DNA of 64,000 bases from Stentor roeselii. Its lineage: Eukaryota > Ciliophora > Heterotrichea > Heterotrichida > Stentoridae. Below, in pieces: positions 56,272 through 64,000 of this stretch; within the stretch, counting starts at the first letter, position 1, and each line of letters opens with the position of its first letter. Made by a program: the position numbers and the translations under genes. Under the pieces are notes generated by a model. It saw only the letters and a program-made list of their open reading frames with translations, had not been told where the DNA came from and did no database searches. The stretch is taken from positions 1 to 64,000 of the forward strand of contig RSEH01000021.1 of NCBI GenBank assembly GCA_006503475.1, written 5' to 3'.

Positions 56272-56291
56272 TAACTAATGCATGGTGAAAA

Positions 56292-57146
56292 TTAAGGTTC
56301 TTGAAAAAAATAAGGATGATTCAGCGCTTCTTCAGCAGTGATTCTCTTCGAAGGTTCAAGACAGAGCATTTTCTTCAAAAGATCAATTCCAAACCAATTA
56401 ACTCCAAAGACCACATTTTCAAGTTCAGTCCCTTGCCAGGAAGGAAAACTATTCCTAAACAACGGCAATTTCATCATATATTCATTCTTTCTAGTTCCAA
56501 AAACTTGAAAAATCTTAAAAATCTGATCAATTTCCGAATCTCCAGCAAACAACGGCCTGTTCATCGCCATTTCAGCAAAAATGCACCCAATCGACCAGAT
56601 ATCAACAGAGAATCCATAAGCACTGTCACCAAGTAACACCTCAGGAGCCCGATACCAAAGAGTAACAACTTCATTTGTCAAGTTCCTCAAGTCAAGTTTA
56701 ACAATCCTTGACAAGCCAAAATCAGCAACATAAGCAAATTCTTCATCAACTAAAATATTATTCGGCTTCAAGTCGCGATGAATGATTCTCTGAAAATGAC
56801 TGAAGTGAATAGCTTTTAAAATGCAACGAAGATATTTTTGGGTCTTGAACTTGTCGACCTGATTCTCGTCCAGTGATTTTTTTAAGTCATTCTGCATGAA
56901 AGGAAAGACTAAAAAAATCTCAGAGTCGAGAAGAATCAAGTCGATTAAAGGGACAATTGAAGGATGTTTTAGTATTTTTAAAGAAACGATTTCTCGAAGG
57001 GCTGTAAGAGGAATTCCTAGTTCTTTATCTTCGAGTTTCATCTTTTTTATAGCAACTGTATTGTTCGTCATCTGGTCAAGTGCCTTGTAGACCTTTCCAT
57101 AAGTCCCTTCTCCGACCTTTCCTAGAATAAAGTACCGAGTCTGCAT
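56292..57146 (-). CDS. Cyclin-dependent kinase
   Basis: A 284-residue kinase with no extension. G-E-G-T-Y-G-K-V has the Thr and Tyr that Wee1-type kinases modify. The cyclin-binding helix reads G-I-P-L-T-A-L-R-E-I instead of P-S-T-A-I-R-E. H-R-D-L-K-P-N-N and D-F-G-L-S-R are intact, and the T-loop Thr is present (L-T-N-E-V-V-T-L-W-Y-R-A-P-E). The cyclin partner cannot be told. It may act in cell cycle or, like several ciliate CDKs, in cilium regulation. Divergent from the next gene with 43 bp between starts. Confidence 0.93.
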   Translation of the reverse strand: MQTRYFILGKVGEGTYGKVYKALDQMTNNTVAIKKMKLEDKELGIPLTALREIVSLKILKHPSIVPLIDLILLDSEIFLVFPFMQNDLKKSLDENQVDKFKTQKYLRCILKAIHFSHFQRIIHRDLKPNNILVDEEFAYVADFGLSRIVKLDLRNLTNEVVTLWYRAPEVLLGDSAYGFSVDIWSIGCIFAEMAMNRPLFAGDSEIDQIFKIFQVFGTRKNEYMMKLPLFRNSFPSWQGTELENVVFGVNWFGIDLLKKMLCLEPSKRITAEEALNHPYFFQEP

Positions 57147-57189
57147 CTTCTAACGCCTTATATAAAGTAATCTTTGCCATTTATAATAA

Positions 57190-57492
57190 ATGCAGTCAGT
57201 TCTTGGGTCTTTCGACAATGAAAAGTACAAAAAAATGCTGGGAAAGCTGAAAGACGAGCAACGTATCATTCAATTGGAAGAGCTCATTGATAGCGAAAGA
57301 ATGAAAAGAAAAGAACTCGAACAAGAGGCGAAGCTGATCATGACACAGATCCAAACAACCCGCAATAAAAGAATCACTTGTGAGAAGTTCAGAGGAACCT
57401 CACTGCCAAAGTACTACCCTGATGACAGTCCTTTTAAAGAAAGAGCGATTATCAGGAATACTTTGATGTCAACTGCCTTTAAAGAATACTAA
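57190..57492 (+). CDS. Small coiled-coil protein of unknown function
   Basis: A 100-residue protein with a coiled coil at about 8-60 (K-L-K-D-E-Q-R-I-I-Q-L-E-E-L-I) and a C-terminal stretch, F-R-G-T-S-L-P-K-Y-Y-P-D-D-S, of non-helical type. No family recognised. Clean ATG in TTATAATAA-ATG and clear coding composition support it. The next gene starts 22 bp after its stop. Confidence 0.68.
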   Translation: MQSVLGSFDNEKYKKMLGKLKDEQRIIQLEELIDSERMKRKELEQEAKLIMTQIQTTRNKRITCEKFRGTSLPKYYPDDSPFKERAIIRNTLMSTAFKEY

Positions 57493-57514
57493 TTTAATTG
57501 TTGAACTTAGTGAA

Positions 57515-58030
57515 ATGGAAACCCTTGAAAGTCTTAAGACTCAAAATAGCATTTTAAAGGACTTGCTTATTGACACTGAAAATGAACTTGAAAATGTGAG
57601 AAAACTTTCAAAAGCGGAATTGATGAAAAGTCAGAATTTAATCAAATCGGTTGCACCTTGTCTTTTAGGAATGTTTTCTGAGACTAGTCATGAAAAATTT
57701 ACACAGTTTTCTACAGGACTTGATTTTAATTCTAGCATTTTAGTTGCGGATCAACTTGAAAAATTGCTTCAGAGAGTTTCGAGGGATGGTGCTTTGATTC
57801 AGAAGGGAAATGAGGAAATTCAGATGGATATTCAAAGGGCTGTTAAAAGAAGTGAAGAACTTACTTGTGAAGTAAAAAAACAAAGAGAAGTTATAAAGGA
57901 ATTGAAGAATAAGAAGGATTGCATTTTTAGGAGGTTGGAGAGGATTAGATATAAAAGTTTGATTTTTGAGGCGAGTTTAGGGAATGATCCAGAGCCGTCT
58001 GTGCTGAAAATATTAAGACTAGATTATTAA
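57515..58030 (+). CDS. Coiled-coil protein of unknown function
   Basis: A 171-residue protein with two coiled-coil segments (about 1-45 and 95-145) around a hydrophobic middle (S-V-A-P-C-L-L-G-M-F). I see no known domain. I looked for a 15-nt intron joining it to the preceding small gene and found none that keeps GTA, A10 and TAG. Convergent with the next gene, 11 bp between stops. Confidence 0.65.
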   Translation: METLESLKTQNSILKDLLIDTENELENVRKLSKAELMKSQNLIKSVAPCLLGMFSETSHEKFTQFSTGLDFNSSILVADQLEKLLQRVSRDGALIQKGNEEIQMDIQRAVKRSEELTCEVKKQREVIKELKNKKDCIFRRLERIRYKSLIFEASLGNDPEPSVLKILRLDY

Positions 58031-58041
58031 TGTCTTCAGAT

Positions 58042-58896
58042 TTAAAGAATTTTCGATCTGGACTTAAGCAATTCTTTATTTTTAAATTCTTTCGCCACTA
58101 TTTTAACCAACTCATTGAACTTTCGTACTTCCGACCTGATAAACTCATCAGACGCTAGTATCGGGTATTCTTCCCAACACAATATAAAAAGTGAATAATC
58201 CTCAGTAACTTCCGATAAAATCTCCTCTTCCTTCTCAACCTCAGCATAAGTTGACCTGCTAATAAAAACCCTTAAAGGCCTAGCATTCCTTTTTTCAACA
58301 GTGATTTTTCCTTTCAACCCATAAGAAACTTCTCCAATATTATCCGGTTCGTACTTCTTATCCAAAAACGCATGAATATTTTTTCTATCCACTTTTTTTA
58401 CCAAATTCAATTCAAAACAATCACATCCTGCAAGTTTCGAATTCCTTTTAGTTAAAAACTGTGAGTTTTTAATCCAAAAGGTTTTGATGTTATTCCAGAA
58501 GTCTTTACATTTGACAGTAAAACTTTTAATCACTTTTTCTCTTCTCTCTTGATTTAAGACTCTTTTGCAGTTGGCTTCAAAATTGGAAATTAAAGTTTCT
58601 GTATCAATTAAATCTTCGAATTCCCAAGAGTCGTTTAATCGGAATCTTGCTTGTAAATGAGGAAATTCGACTGTTTTTCCTGAATCGTAGTCTATGCATC
58701 GGATGTCTTCTAAGGTGAACTCTTTGTTTACCCAGGTTAGGAGACTTTCAGTTATTCTTGAACCTGGGAGTTTGGTTTTTTCTTGGTTTTTTCCTTGGTC
58801 GATAAACATCGAGTAGGTCATGCTTTTTATTTGAACGTTTCCTACTGCTCCCCAGTCAAATTTTCCGGTTGATGCAATACCTGCACCTGCTCCCAT
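58042..58896 (-). CDS. N-myristoylated protein of unknown function
   Basis: A 284-residue protein starting M-G-A-G-A-G-I-A-S, a fit for Gly2 myristoylation. The remainder mixes strands and helices, with a Trp-rich segment (W-N-N-I-K-T-F-W-I-K) near 135. V-F-I-S-R-S-T-Y-A-E and L-F-I-L-C-W-E-E-Y-P lie toward the C-terminus. No family recognised. The sequence has no membrane helix, so lipid would be the anchor. Confidence 0.68.
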   Translation of the reverse strand: MGAGAGIASTGKFDWGAVGNVQIKSMTYSMFIDQGKNQEKTKLPGSRITESLLTWVNKEFTLEDIRCIDYDSGKTVEFPHLQARFRLNDSWEFEDLIDTETLISNFEANCKRVLNQERREKVIKSFTVKCKDFWNNIKTFWIKNSQFLTKRNSKLAGCDCFELNLVKKVDRKNIHAFLDKKYEPDNIGEVSYGLKGKITVEKRNARPLRVFISRSTYAEVEKEEEILSEVTEDYSLFILCWEEYPILASDEFIRSEVRKFNELVKIVAKEFKNKELLKSRSKIL

Positions 58897-59352
58897 TTTA
58901 GAGTTATTTAAAAATCTCCATTGGGAACTTTGTGGTAAGAGGGATAAGAAATTGATTAAGTGCTAGAAAAGGATTTCTATAAAATACCTGATAATTTTAA
59001 CACCCTAAAACCAATATTTCCAAATAATTATCAAAATTACCAATAATTCTCTTTCATCAAATTCTAAACTTGGTAAATTCATCCAATACTAATAAAAATT
59101 ACCTGATTTATTTTAACACCCTAAAAACCAATATTCCAAAATAATCATCAAAATTTCCAATAATTCTCTTTCATCAAATTCTAAAATTGGTAAATTGATC
59201 CAATACTAACATTTATAATTCTCAACTAAAACCCGATATCTCTAAACCCAAGAACTCAAAATTTTCAATCCTTTAAAACAATCCTTCCCTAAAATTTCTA
59301 AACCTTCTAAAAAACTCCTTCAACCAACCTCTCATCAAAGCCATGGATATAA
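58897..59352. promoter_or_regulatory. Upstream region of the V-ATPase gene
   Basis: About 455 AT-rich bases between divergent genes. It includes the 115-bp direct repeat described separately. An out-of-frame ATG at 59343 (CCATGG) precedes the main ATG by 10 bases and would open a 21-codon overlapping frame if transcripts reach that far. Confidence 0.5.
58986..59214. repeat. Two direct copies of a 115-bp sequence
   Basis: Copies at 58986-59100 and 59101-59214 share ACCTGAT, TTTTAACACCCTAAAA, CCAATAATTCTCTTTCATC and GGTAAATT, with scattered changes. It is non-coding and lies in the V-ATPase upstream region. Confidence 0.9.
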
Positions 59353-61728
59353 ATGGGTTTCTTAAGGTCAGAAGAAATGGGTTACTACAGCATCGTAATT
59401 CCGAGTGACCAAGTCTGGGAAGTTCTCAACCAGCTGGGAAAGCTCTCCGCAGTTCAATTCGTCGACCAAAACACAGACCTTGCAGTATTCAACCGTCGGT
59501 ACGCTTCCTACATCCGAAGATGCGAAGAAGCCGAGCGTCGTCTTCGTTTCCTTGCACAAGAGCAAGAAAGATTCAAAGTTCACATCACAGAAGCGAAAGA
59601 TTCATTGACAATCATTGATTTAATCGACCGAGACCTTCTGAGCAACAAGATTCCAGCAGGGACTCACTTTGAGAACTTAGAAAATGAATTGGAAAATTTG
59701 GAAAATTCTTTAATTCTTCAGCTGAAGAACTATGAACAGCTTAGCACAGGCATGGATTATCTCAATGAAAAAAAAACAGTCCTGGCCAAGGCGCGAGATG
59801 CTTTCGGAGCAGAAGGAGAAGGCATCGGAGGTAGTTTTTTCTCAAAAATCGCAGGAATCATAGAAAACGAAGACATAAACCGTTTCAAAAGAATGGTTTT
59901 CCGCATAACTCGCGGAAATGCCCTGAGTTTCTTCTACGAGATCGAAAACCAAGAGGACAAAAAAAAACATAATAAAAAGTCTGTTTTTTTCATAATGTAT
60001 CAAGGAGATCAAAGTGGAAACATCAGCACTCGACTCGGAAGGATCTGCGATACAATCGGTATCAGAAGATACGCAATTCCTCCAGATCCTCAAGCCCTAG
60101 ACCAGGAATGGCGAAGAAACGAAGAAGAAATCGCAGGAAATGCTGAAATTTTAGAGAAAACAAAACAAGCAGTAGTCAGTTTATTACGAAAACTCGCAAC
60201 TCCAAGAGCTGAAAGTGTTTGTTCACTGATTGAAGAATACCGATTATTCATCATCAAGGAAAAATCCATTTATTACAACTTAAACATGTTCACACTTAAA
60301 GGCGACATGTTCTTCGGCAACTGCTGGTGCCCTAAAAGCGACGAGCCCAGGATTTTAAGAGCTTTAAGTGCCGGGTACTTAAAAGAAGTGCAAGGCGGGT
60401 TCCCTTCAAACCAGACCCCTCCTACTTATTTCCGGTTAAATGACTTCACCGCTCCATTTCAGAGCATTGTTGACACTTACGGTATTCCAAATTACCAAGA
60501 AGCAAATCCAGCTTTTTTCTCTGCAGTCACTTTTCCCTTCTTATTCGGAGTCATGTTTGGAGATGTCGGGCATGGACTGGTCTTGACAATGTTCGCTACT
60601 TATCTTTGTTGGGCAAAGGACTCTATTCTCAGCTCTGGAGGATTATTTAAAGCTGCTGTACCCGTCAGGTACTTACTCCTCATGATGGGACTTTGTGCTA
60701 CTTACTCAGGGTTTATTTATAATGACTTCCTTGGAATCCCTTTCAACTTCTTCGGCAGCGGGTGGAGTGAACAGAAGTTCGAGTATAATCAAAGACAACT
60801 TGAAAGGACCTACCCCTTCGGACTTGACCCGATTTGGTACAGGTCTAAAAATGAACTGATTTTTTTCAACTCTTTTAAAATGAAAATTTCTGTCATTTTT
60901 GGAGTCATTCAGATGATTGCTGGAAATTTCTTTAAAGGAGCGAATGCGATTCACTTTAGAAGTAAAACAGATTTTTTCTTTGAGTTTATTCCTCAGCTGG
61001 TTTTTATGTCGTGTATTTTTGGGTATATGATTTTAATGATTTTGATTAAGTGGTGCACGTCGTGGGATTATAACTTTAATGATAATGCACCGAATTTGAT
61101 TACTGTTTTGATGAACATGTTTTTGAAACTAGGAAAATTAGATGATGACGGCAGGGCACTTTGGGGAGATGGGAAAGAGCAGGAAAAGGTTCAATTGACT
61201 TTACTGTTAATTGGTTTACTCGCTGTTCCTGTCATGCTCTTCCCGAAGCCGGTGATTTTGTATTACTCGAGTAAAAAGCAGGCACATCATAAGAAATCTG
61301 AAGATTATGAAGAGTTTGACAAGGAACATCACGGGCATGACGATCACGGATTTGGAGAAATTTTCATTCATCAGATGATTGAAACTATTGAGTATGTGCT
61401 TGGAGCTGTGAGTAACACGGCCAGTTATCTCAGGCTTTGGGCGTTGAGTCTTGCTCATGCTCAGCTGGCAAGTGTTTTCTTTGAAAAGACGCTTGTTACT
61501 ACTATTGAAAGTGGAAACCCGATACTTGTTGTTGTTGGATTCTTTATGTTTGCTAATGTTACTGTTGGAGTACTTATGTGCATGGACTCACTTGAATGCT
61601 TCTTGCATGCTCTTAGGCTTCATTGGGTGGAATTTATGAATAAGTTTTACAAGGGCAATGGAATTAGGTTCGCACCTTTTTCTTTTGATGAAGTTATTAA
61701 AAGTGCTGAAGCTAAAAAACATTCTTAG
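59353..61728 (+). CDS. V-type H+-ATPase subunit a
   Basis: A 791-residue subunit a (Vph1/ATP6V0A). The N-terminal half is the cytosolic arm, starting M-G-F-L-R-S-E-E-M with L-G-K-L-S-A-V-Q-F. The C-terminal half has about eight membrane segments from residue 390. Y-L-R-L-W-A-L-S-L-A-H near 695 contains the essential Arg of the proton half-channel. It forms the stator and proton path of the V0 part and sets the organelle where the pump works (contractile vacuole, lysosome, food vacuole or alveoli in ciliates). Some loop residues are His/Asp-rich (H-G-H-D-D-H-G). Stop TAG. Confidence 0.95.
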   Translation: MGFLRSEEMGYYSIVIPSDQVWEVLNQLGKLSAVQFVDQNTDLAVFNRRYASYIRRCEEAERRLRFLAQEQERFKVHITEAKDSLTIIDLIDRDLLSNKIPAGTHFENLENELENLENSLILQLKNYEQLSTGMDYLNEKKTVLAKARDAFGAEGEGIGGSFFSKIAGIIENEDINRFKRMVFRITRGNALSFFYEIENQEDKKKHNKKSVFFIMYQGDQSGNISTRLGRICDTIGIRRYAIPPDPQALDQEWRRNEEEIAGNAEILEKTKQAVVSLLRKLATPRAESVCSLIEEYRLFIIKEKSIYYNLNMFTLKGDMFFGNCWCPKSDEPRILRALSAGYLKEVQGGFPSNQTPPTYFRLNDFTAPFQSIVDTYGIPNYQEANPAFFSAVTFPFLFGVMFGDVGHGLVLTMFATYLCWAKDSILSSGGLFKAAVPVRYLLLMMGLCATYSGFIYNDFLGIPFNFFGSGWSEQKFEYNQRQLERTYPFGLDPIWYRSKNELIFFNSFKMKISVIFGVIQMIAGNFFKGANAIHFRSKTDFFFEFIPQLVFMSCIFGYMILMILIKWCTSWDYNFNDNAPNLITVLMNMFLKLGKLDDDGRALWGDGKEQEKVQLTLLLIGLLAVPVMLFPKPVILYYSSKKQAHHKKSEDYEEFDKEHHGHDDHGFGEIFIHQMIETIEYVLGAVSNTASYLRLWALSLAHAQLASVFFEKTLVTTIESGNPILVVVGFFMFANVTVGVLMCMDSLECFLHALRLHWVEFMNKFYKGNGIRFAPFSFDEVIKSAEAKKHS

Positions 61729-62007
61729 TTAGTTAAGGTTAGATTAGGGACTTGGAAGAGAAAGGGTTTGGGATTATGTTGGAAGATTCTTTGAAAATTT
61801 AGAAAATAGTTAAAATATTCAGTTTTTATTGATGAAATGATTGGGGTTACTTTATTCGTACTTGATCTATCACTTGTAAAGAGAATGATATATTATCCTT
61901 TAAAGTTTAAAGATAATATTCACATAAAATTAATTTCAGACAAAATTCAACTCTAAAATATTTCATCAATTTCTACATCAGCCATGAATTTTAAGATAAT
62001 ATAACTA

Positions 62008-63558
62008 TTATTGGTATTGTGCTACTATTTCGATACATTCCCAAGGAGAAGAGTCCTTGTCAATGTAAAGGTAGTACTTTTTCTCACATTCTTCAATCAT
62101 GGGTGCAAACCTAAGCTGAATTTTTTCCTTAACAGCTTTCCTAATAACAAGTTCTTCATCTTTAACCGACATAAGTTCAGGATGCGAAGACTTAATAAAG
62201 AAAGTAGCATCATCAGAGCTGTTATTTTCATAAGTGATCTTTTTCCTGTTTTCTTCTCCCAAAGGCAAACTCACTGGAAAACTTTTATCGACTTTGCGAA
62301 CAGGGTGATTTTCTTCTTGATCCTCAAAGTCCTGATCATAATCCGCTTGTCCAGAGCTGCTCGACGATGACTTATCCGAAGACTGACTAGAGTTTTCATA
62401 GTCGTCTCCATAGTCCTGGTCAGATTGACTCTCATGTTTTTTCAACTTTGGTTCATTTTCCATTTTCTTATCCGAAGACTCTTTGGAGCTCTGATATTTT
62501 TCATAGTCTTCAGATCTGTACTCATCTTGCTCACTCGAAGACCCTTCAAAATCTTTTTTCTCATCATTTCTTTTCAAATGTCCAAGAAGGTCGATTTTTT
62601 CAATCTCAGGGTTGCTTTCATAGCTTTCCGAAGATGATCCACTAGATTTTTTTCCCTTTGAACTCGATTTACTAGAGTCACTAGAATACTTCTCAACTTT
62701 CACTACTTGTCTAACAGGATTTTGTATTTCTTTTAAAGAATTTTGACTTTCTTTTCCCTGTTTTTGAATATCTTTAATAGACTGTTGAGGTTCTTTATCT
62801 ATCATTTGAATTTCTTTCACTGGATTTGAAGGTGGTCTGACCGGATTTTGGACTTCTGGAGTTTTTTCTTTAATTTTTGCAGGAGGTGAGAATTCTGCTT
62901 GTCCGAAGCTATCCAAATGTCTTGGAGGTGTTTTCGCCCTTGCCTGGTACTGATAATAATCGTAAGGCGGCACCGGCTGCTCCGAGTCCGAGTTCTTCCT
63001 CCGAGAAGACGATGAAGACTCATCTTTAAACAGTTCTTCGAACTGCTTTCGTGGTTTCGGCTGGTCAACAGGTGTCCTAGTCTCAGTTTCCGCTAATTTT
63101 TTTTTCATAGTTTTTTTCTTCCCTTTTTTAATCCTTTTCTTCTTCCCTGGAAAGGCAGACTTGATTCTTTTTCCTTTTTTTTTCTTGAGGCCTTCAGATG
63201 GAGGATTTTCTTGAATTTCTTTGATTTTTTCAGCTAGTTTCATAGCTTGTGGCCATTTCATTGATTCGATCTTGGAAAATATCCGCACTCCGCGGAAGTA
63301 GACCTCAAATGAGCCGATTCTTGGAAAGTGGAATTTTCCTGGCTTGCTGATGGTCGGGTCAGTGATGAACTGGTCGGAAAAGCCTTCTGGGACAAGGTTT
63401 TCGACTACAGTTACATTGTAGCAGGTTCTTGAGATACTTGCTTGGCAACGGCTGAAGTATTCTTTGTATTTTTCTTCATCGTGATTCGTGCACCATGTGT
63501 GGCTTCGGCAGTTTACGCAATGTTCTATGTAGACTTTTTCGGTATCTGCTCTTAGCAT
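62008..63558 (-). CDS. Protein with SelW/Rdx-like N-terminus and NPHP4-like C-terminal domain
   Basis: A 516-residue protein in three parts. Residues about 9-115 resemble the Rdx/SelW thioredoxin-like fold: I-E-H-C-V-N-C then R-I-G-S-F-E-V-Y-F-R-G-V and I-F-S-K. The usual C-x-x-C/U is C-V-N-C. The middle (about 115-420) is disordered with Lys-rich and Ser/Asp-rich stretches. Residues about 425-516 look like the last Ig/MSP-type domain of nephrocystin-4: I-T-Y-E-N, then S-S-H-P-E-L-M-S-V, then R-F-A-P-M, then Y-L-Y-I-D. NPHP4 is a transition-zone scaffold, so a ciliary role is possible. The combination is not one I know. The gene starts in ATTATAATT-ATG. Confidence 0.65.
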   Translation of the reverse strand: MLRADTEKVYIEHCVNCRSHTWCTNHDEEKYKEYFSRCQASISRTCYNVTVVENLVPEGFSDQFITDPTISKPGKFHFPRIGSFEVYFRGVRIFSKIESMKWPQAMKLAEKIKEIQENPPSEGLKKKKGKRIKSAFPGKKKRIKKGKKKTMKKKLAETETRTPVDQPKPRKQFEELFKDESSSSSRRKNSDSEQPVPPYDYYQYQARAKTPPRHLDSFGQAEFSPPAKIKEKTPEVQNPVRPPSNPVKEIQMIDKEPQQSIKDIQKQGKESQNSLKEIQNPVRQVVKVEKYSSDSSKSSSKGKKSSGSSSESYESNPEIEKIDLLGHLKRNDEKKDFEGSSSEQDEYRSEDYEKYQSSKESSDKKMENEPKLKKHESQSDQDYGDDYENSSQSSDKSSSSSSGQADYDQDFEDQEENHPVRKVDKSFPVSLPLGEENRKKITYENNSSDDATFFIKSSHPELMSVKDEELVIRKAVKEKIQLRFAPMIEECEKKYYLYIDKDSSPWECIEIVAQYQ

Positions 63559-63710
63559 AATTATAATGGATTGTTTTGGATAGGATCATTGACATGGATT
63601 TGATTACTGAGGTTGATTAGAGAGGGTAGAAGGTTTGGAATGAATTTTAGAATTTTTTTTAGTGATTTGGGATTATTTTAGAATTTTTAGGTTTTTTTGG
63701 TTGGAGGATT

Positions 63711-64000
63711 TTAATTAAATATCAGGGTTTCAGTGTGTTCTAGGATTTTTCTTTGTCCATTGCAATTTTCTTGGAGAATTTTCTTTTTACCGATTATCTC
63801 AGAAGCGTCTTCAAATTCTTTTTCCTTGTTCATCCTAAAATGTTCCTGAGCTTCTATAATTTTATTCGCTTTTAGAGATTCTAAAAATGAGGATCTTTTC
63901 GCTTCTTTTTCTCTTCTCAGCCTTTCTTTTTTCTCATCCATTTCTTTTCTGGCCTTTAAACTTTTTTCTTTATCCATTTCAATCCTTTCAGCGAGTCTTT
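63711..64000 (-). CDS. Charged coiled-coil protein, 5' end beyond the window
   Basis: The frame runs from the stop at 63711 to the right edge with no break. A Met at 63977 is preceded by more open codons (R-L-A-E-R-I-E), so the true start probably lies outside. What is visible is Lys/Glu/Arg-rich helix typical of a coiled coil (K-K-E-R-L-R-R-E-K-E-A-K-R). No family can be named. Intergenic space to the previous gene start is about 150 bp. Confidence 0.65.
   Translation of the reverse strand, partial: RLAERIEMDKEKSLKARKEMDEKKERLRREKEAKRSSFLESLKANKIIEAQEHFRMNKEKEFEDASEIIGKKKILQENCNGQRKILEHTETLIFN

Noticed and set aside
59343-59408. Upstream ATG before the V-ATPase gene as the true start
   Set aside because: It is out of frame and ends after 21 codons; the main ATG begins the conserved N-terminus.
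1-64000. Blepharisma-type code with TGA read as Trp
   Set aside because: Long frames show only TGG for Trp and no in-frame TGA.
1-64000. tRNA, rRNA or CRISPR arrays
   Set aside because: I looked for T-arm sequences, such as near 17680 and 22165, and for regular spaced repeats. The matches lacked a cloverleaf, and the repeats found are coding or a single duplication.

Overview
The window reads as a macronuclear-type genome of a heterotrich ciliate, most likely Stentor or a close relative. It is AT-rich and packed with eukaryotic genes on both strands. The standard code is used: long frames carry TGG for Trp and no internal TGA. Four introns can be seen directly and each is exactly 15 nt. The other heterotrich best known for 15-nt introns, Blepharisma, reads TGA as Trp, which these frames do not support. 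The species name is an inference; the code and intron size are read from the sequence.

Layout. 1-4.5 kb: three tandem copies of a beta-trefoil-like six-repeat protein gene (one full frame without a start codon, one wreck, one intact), plus a broken copy of the 3' end of the next gene. 4.8-9.5 kb: a CEP290-like coiled-coil protein carrying six EF-hands. 9.5-15.8 kb: dual-specificity phosphatase, C2/GYPPA protein, three small unknown genes, SR protein, peroxisomal-type dienoyl-CoA isomerase. 16.3-19.3 kb: repeat coiled coil and a relic IS1595/Merlin-type transposon with 65-bp terminal inverted repeats. 19.3-33.5 kb: CEP41, aquaporin, DUF1015, nucleoredoxin-like, eIF4G, CK1, CDPK, a helical unknown, membrane phosphodiesterase, ribosomal protein uL6. 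33.6-45 kb: two repeat/basic unknowns, SLC35F6-like carrier, SHAQKF-Myb, a divergent MFS pair, an MDR-MORN fusion, ZMYND12-like. 45.8-64 kb: SAP/PADR1-like protein, EBP2-like, LITAF-like, ATG8, PP6 SAPS subunit, coiled coil whose start codon is split by an intron, Rab, Tctex1, CDK, several unknowns, V-ATPase subunit a, a SelW-like/NPHP4-like protein and a partial coiled coil at the right edge.

Themes. Cilium and basal-body genes recur (CEP290, CEP41, ZMYND12, Tctex1, NPHP4-like), but they sit among housekeeping genes and I see no operon logic. Packing is extreme: divergent start codons 28-43 bp apart, same-strand stop-to-start gaps of 4, 6 and 10 bp, and convergent genes whose stop codons overlap. 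Every visible intron produces an immediate stop if retained. No tRNA, rRNA or CRISPR array was found.
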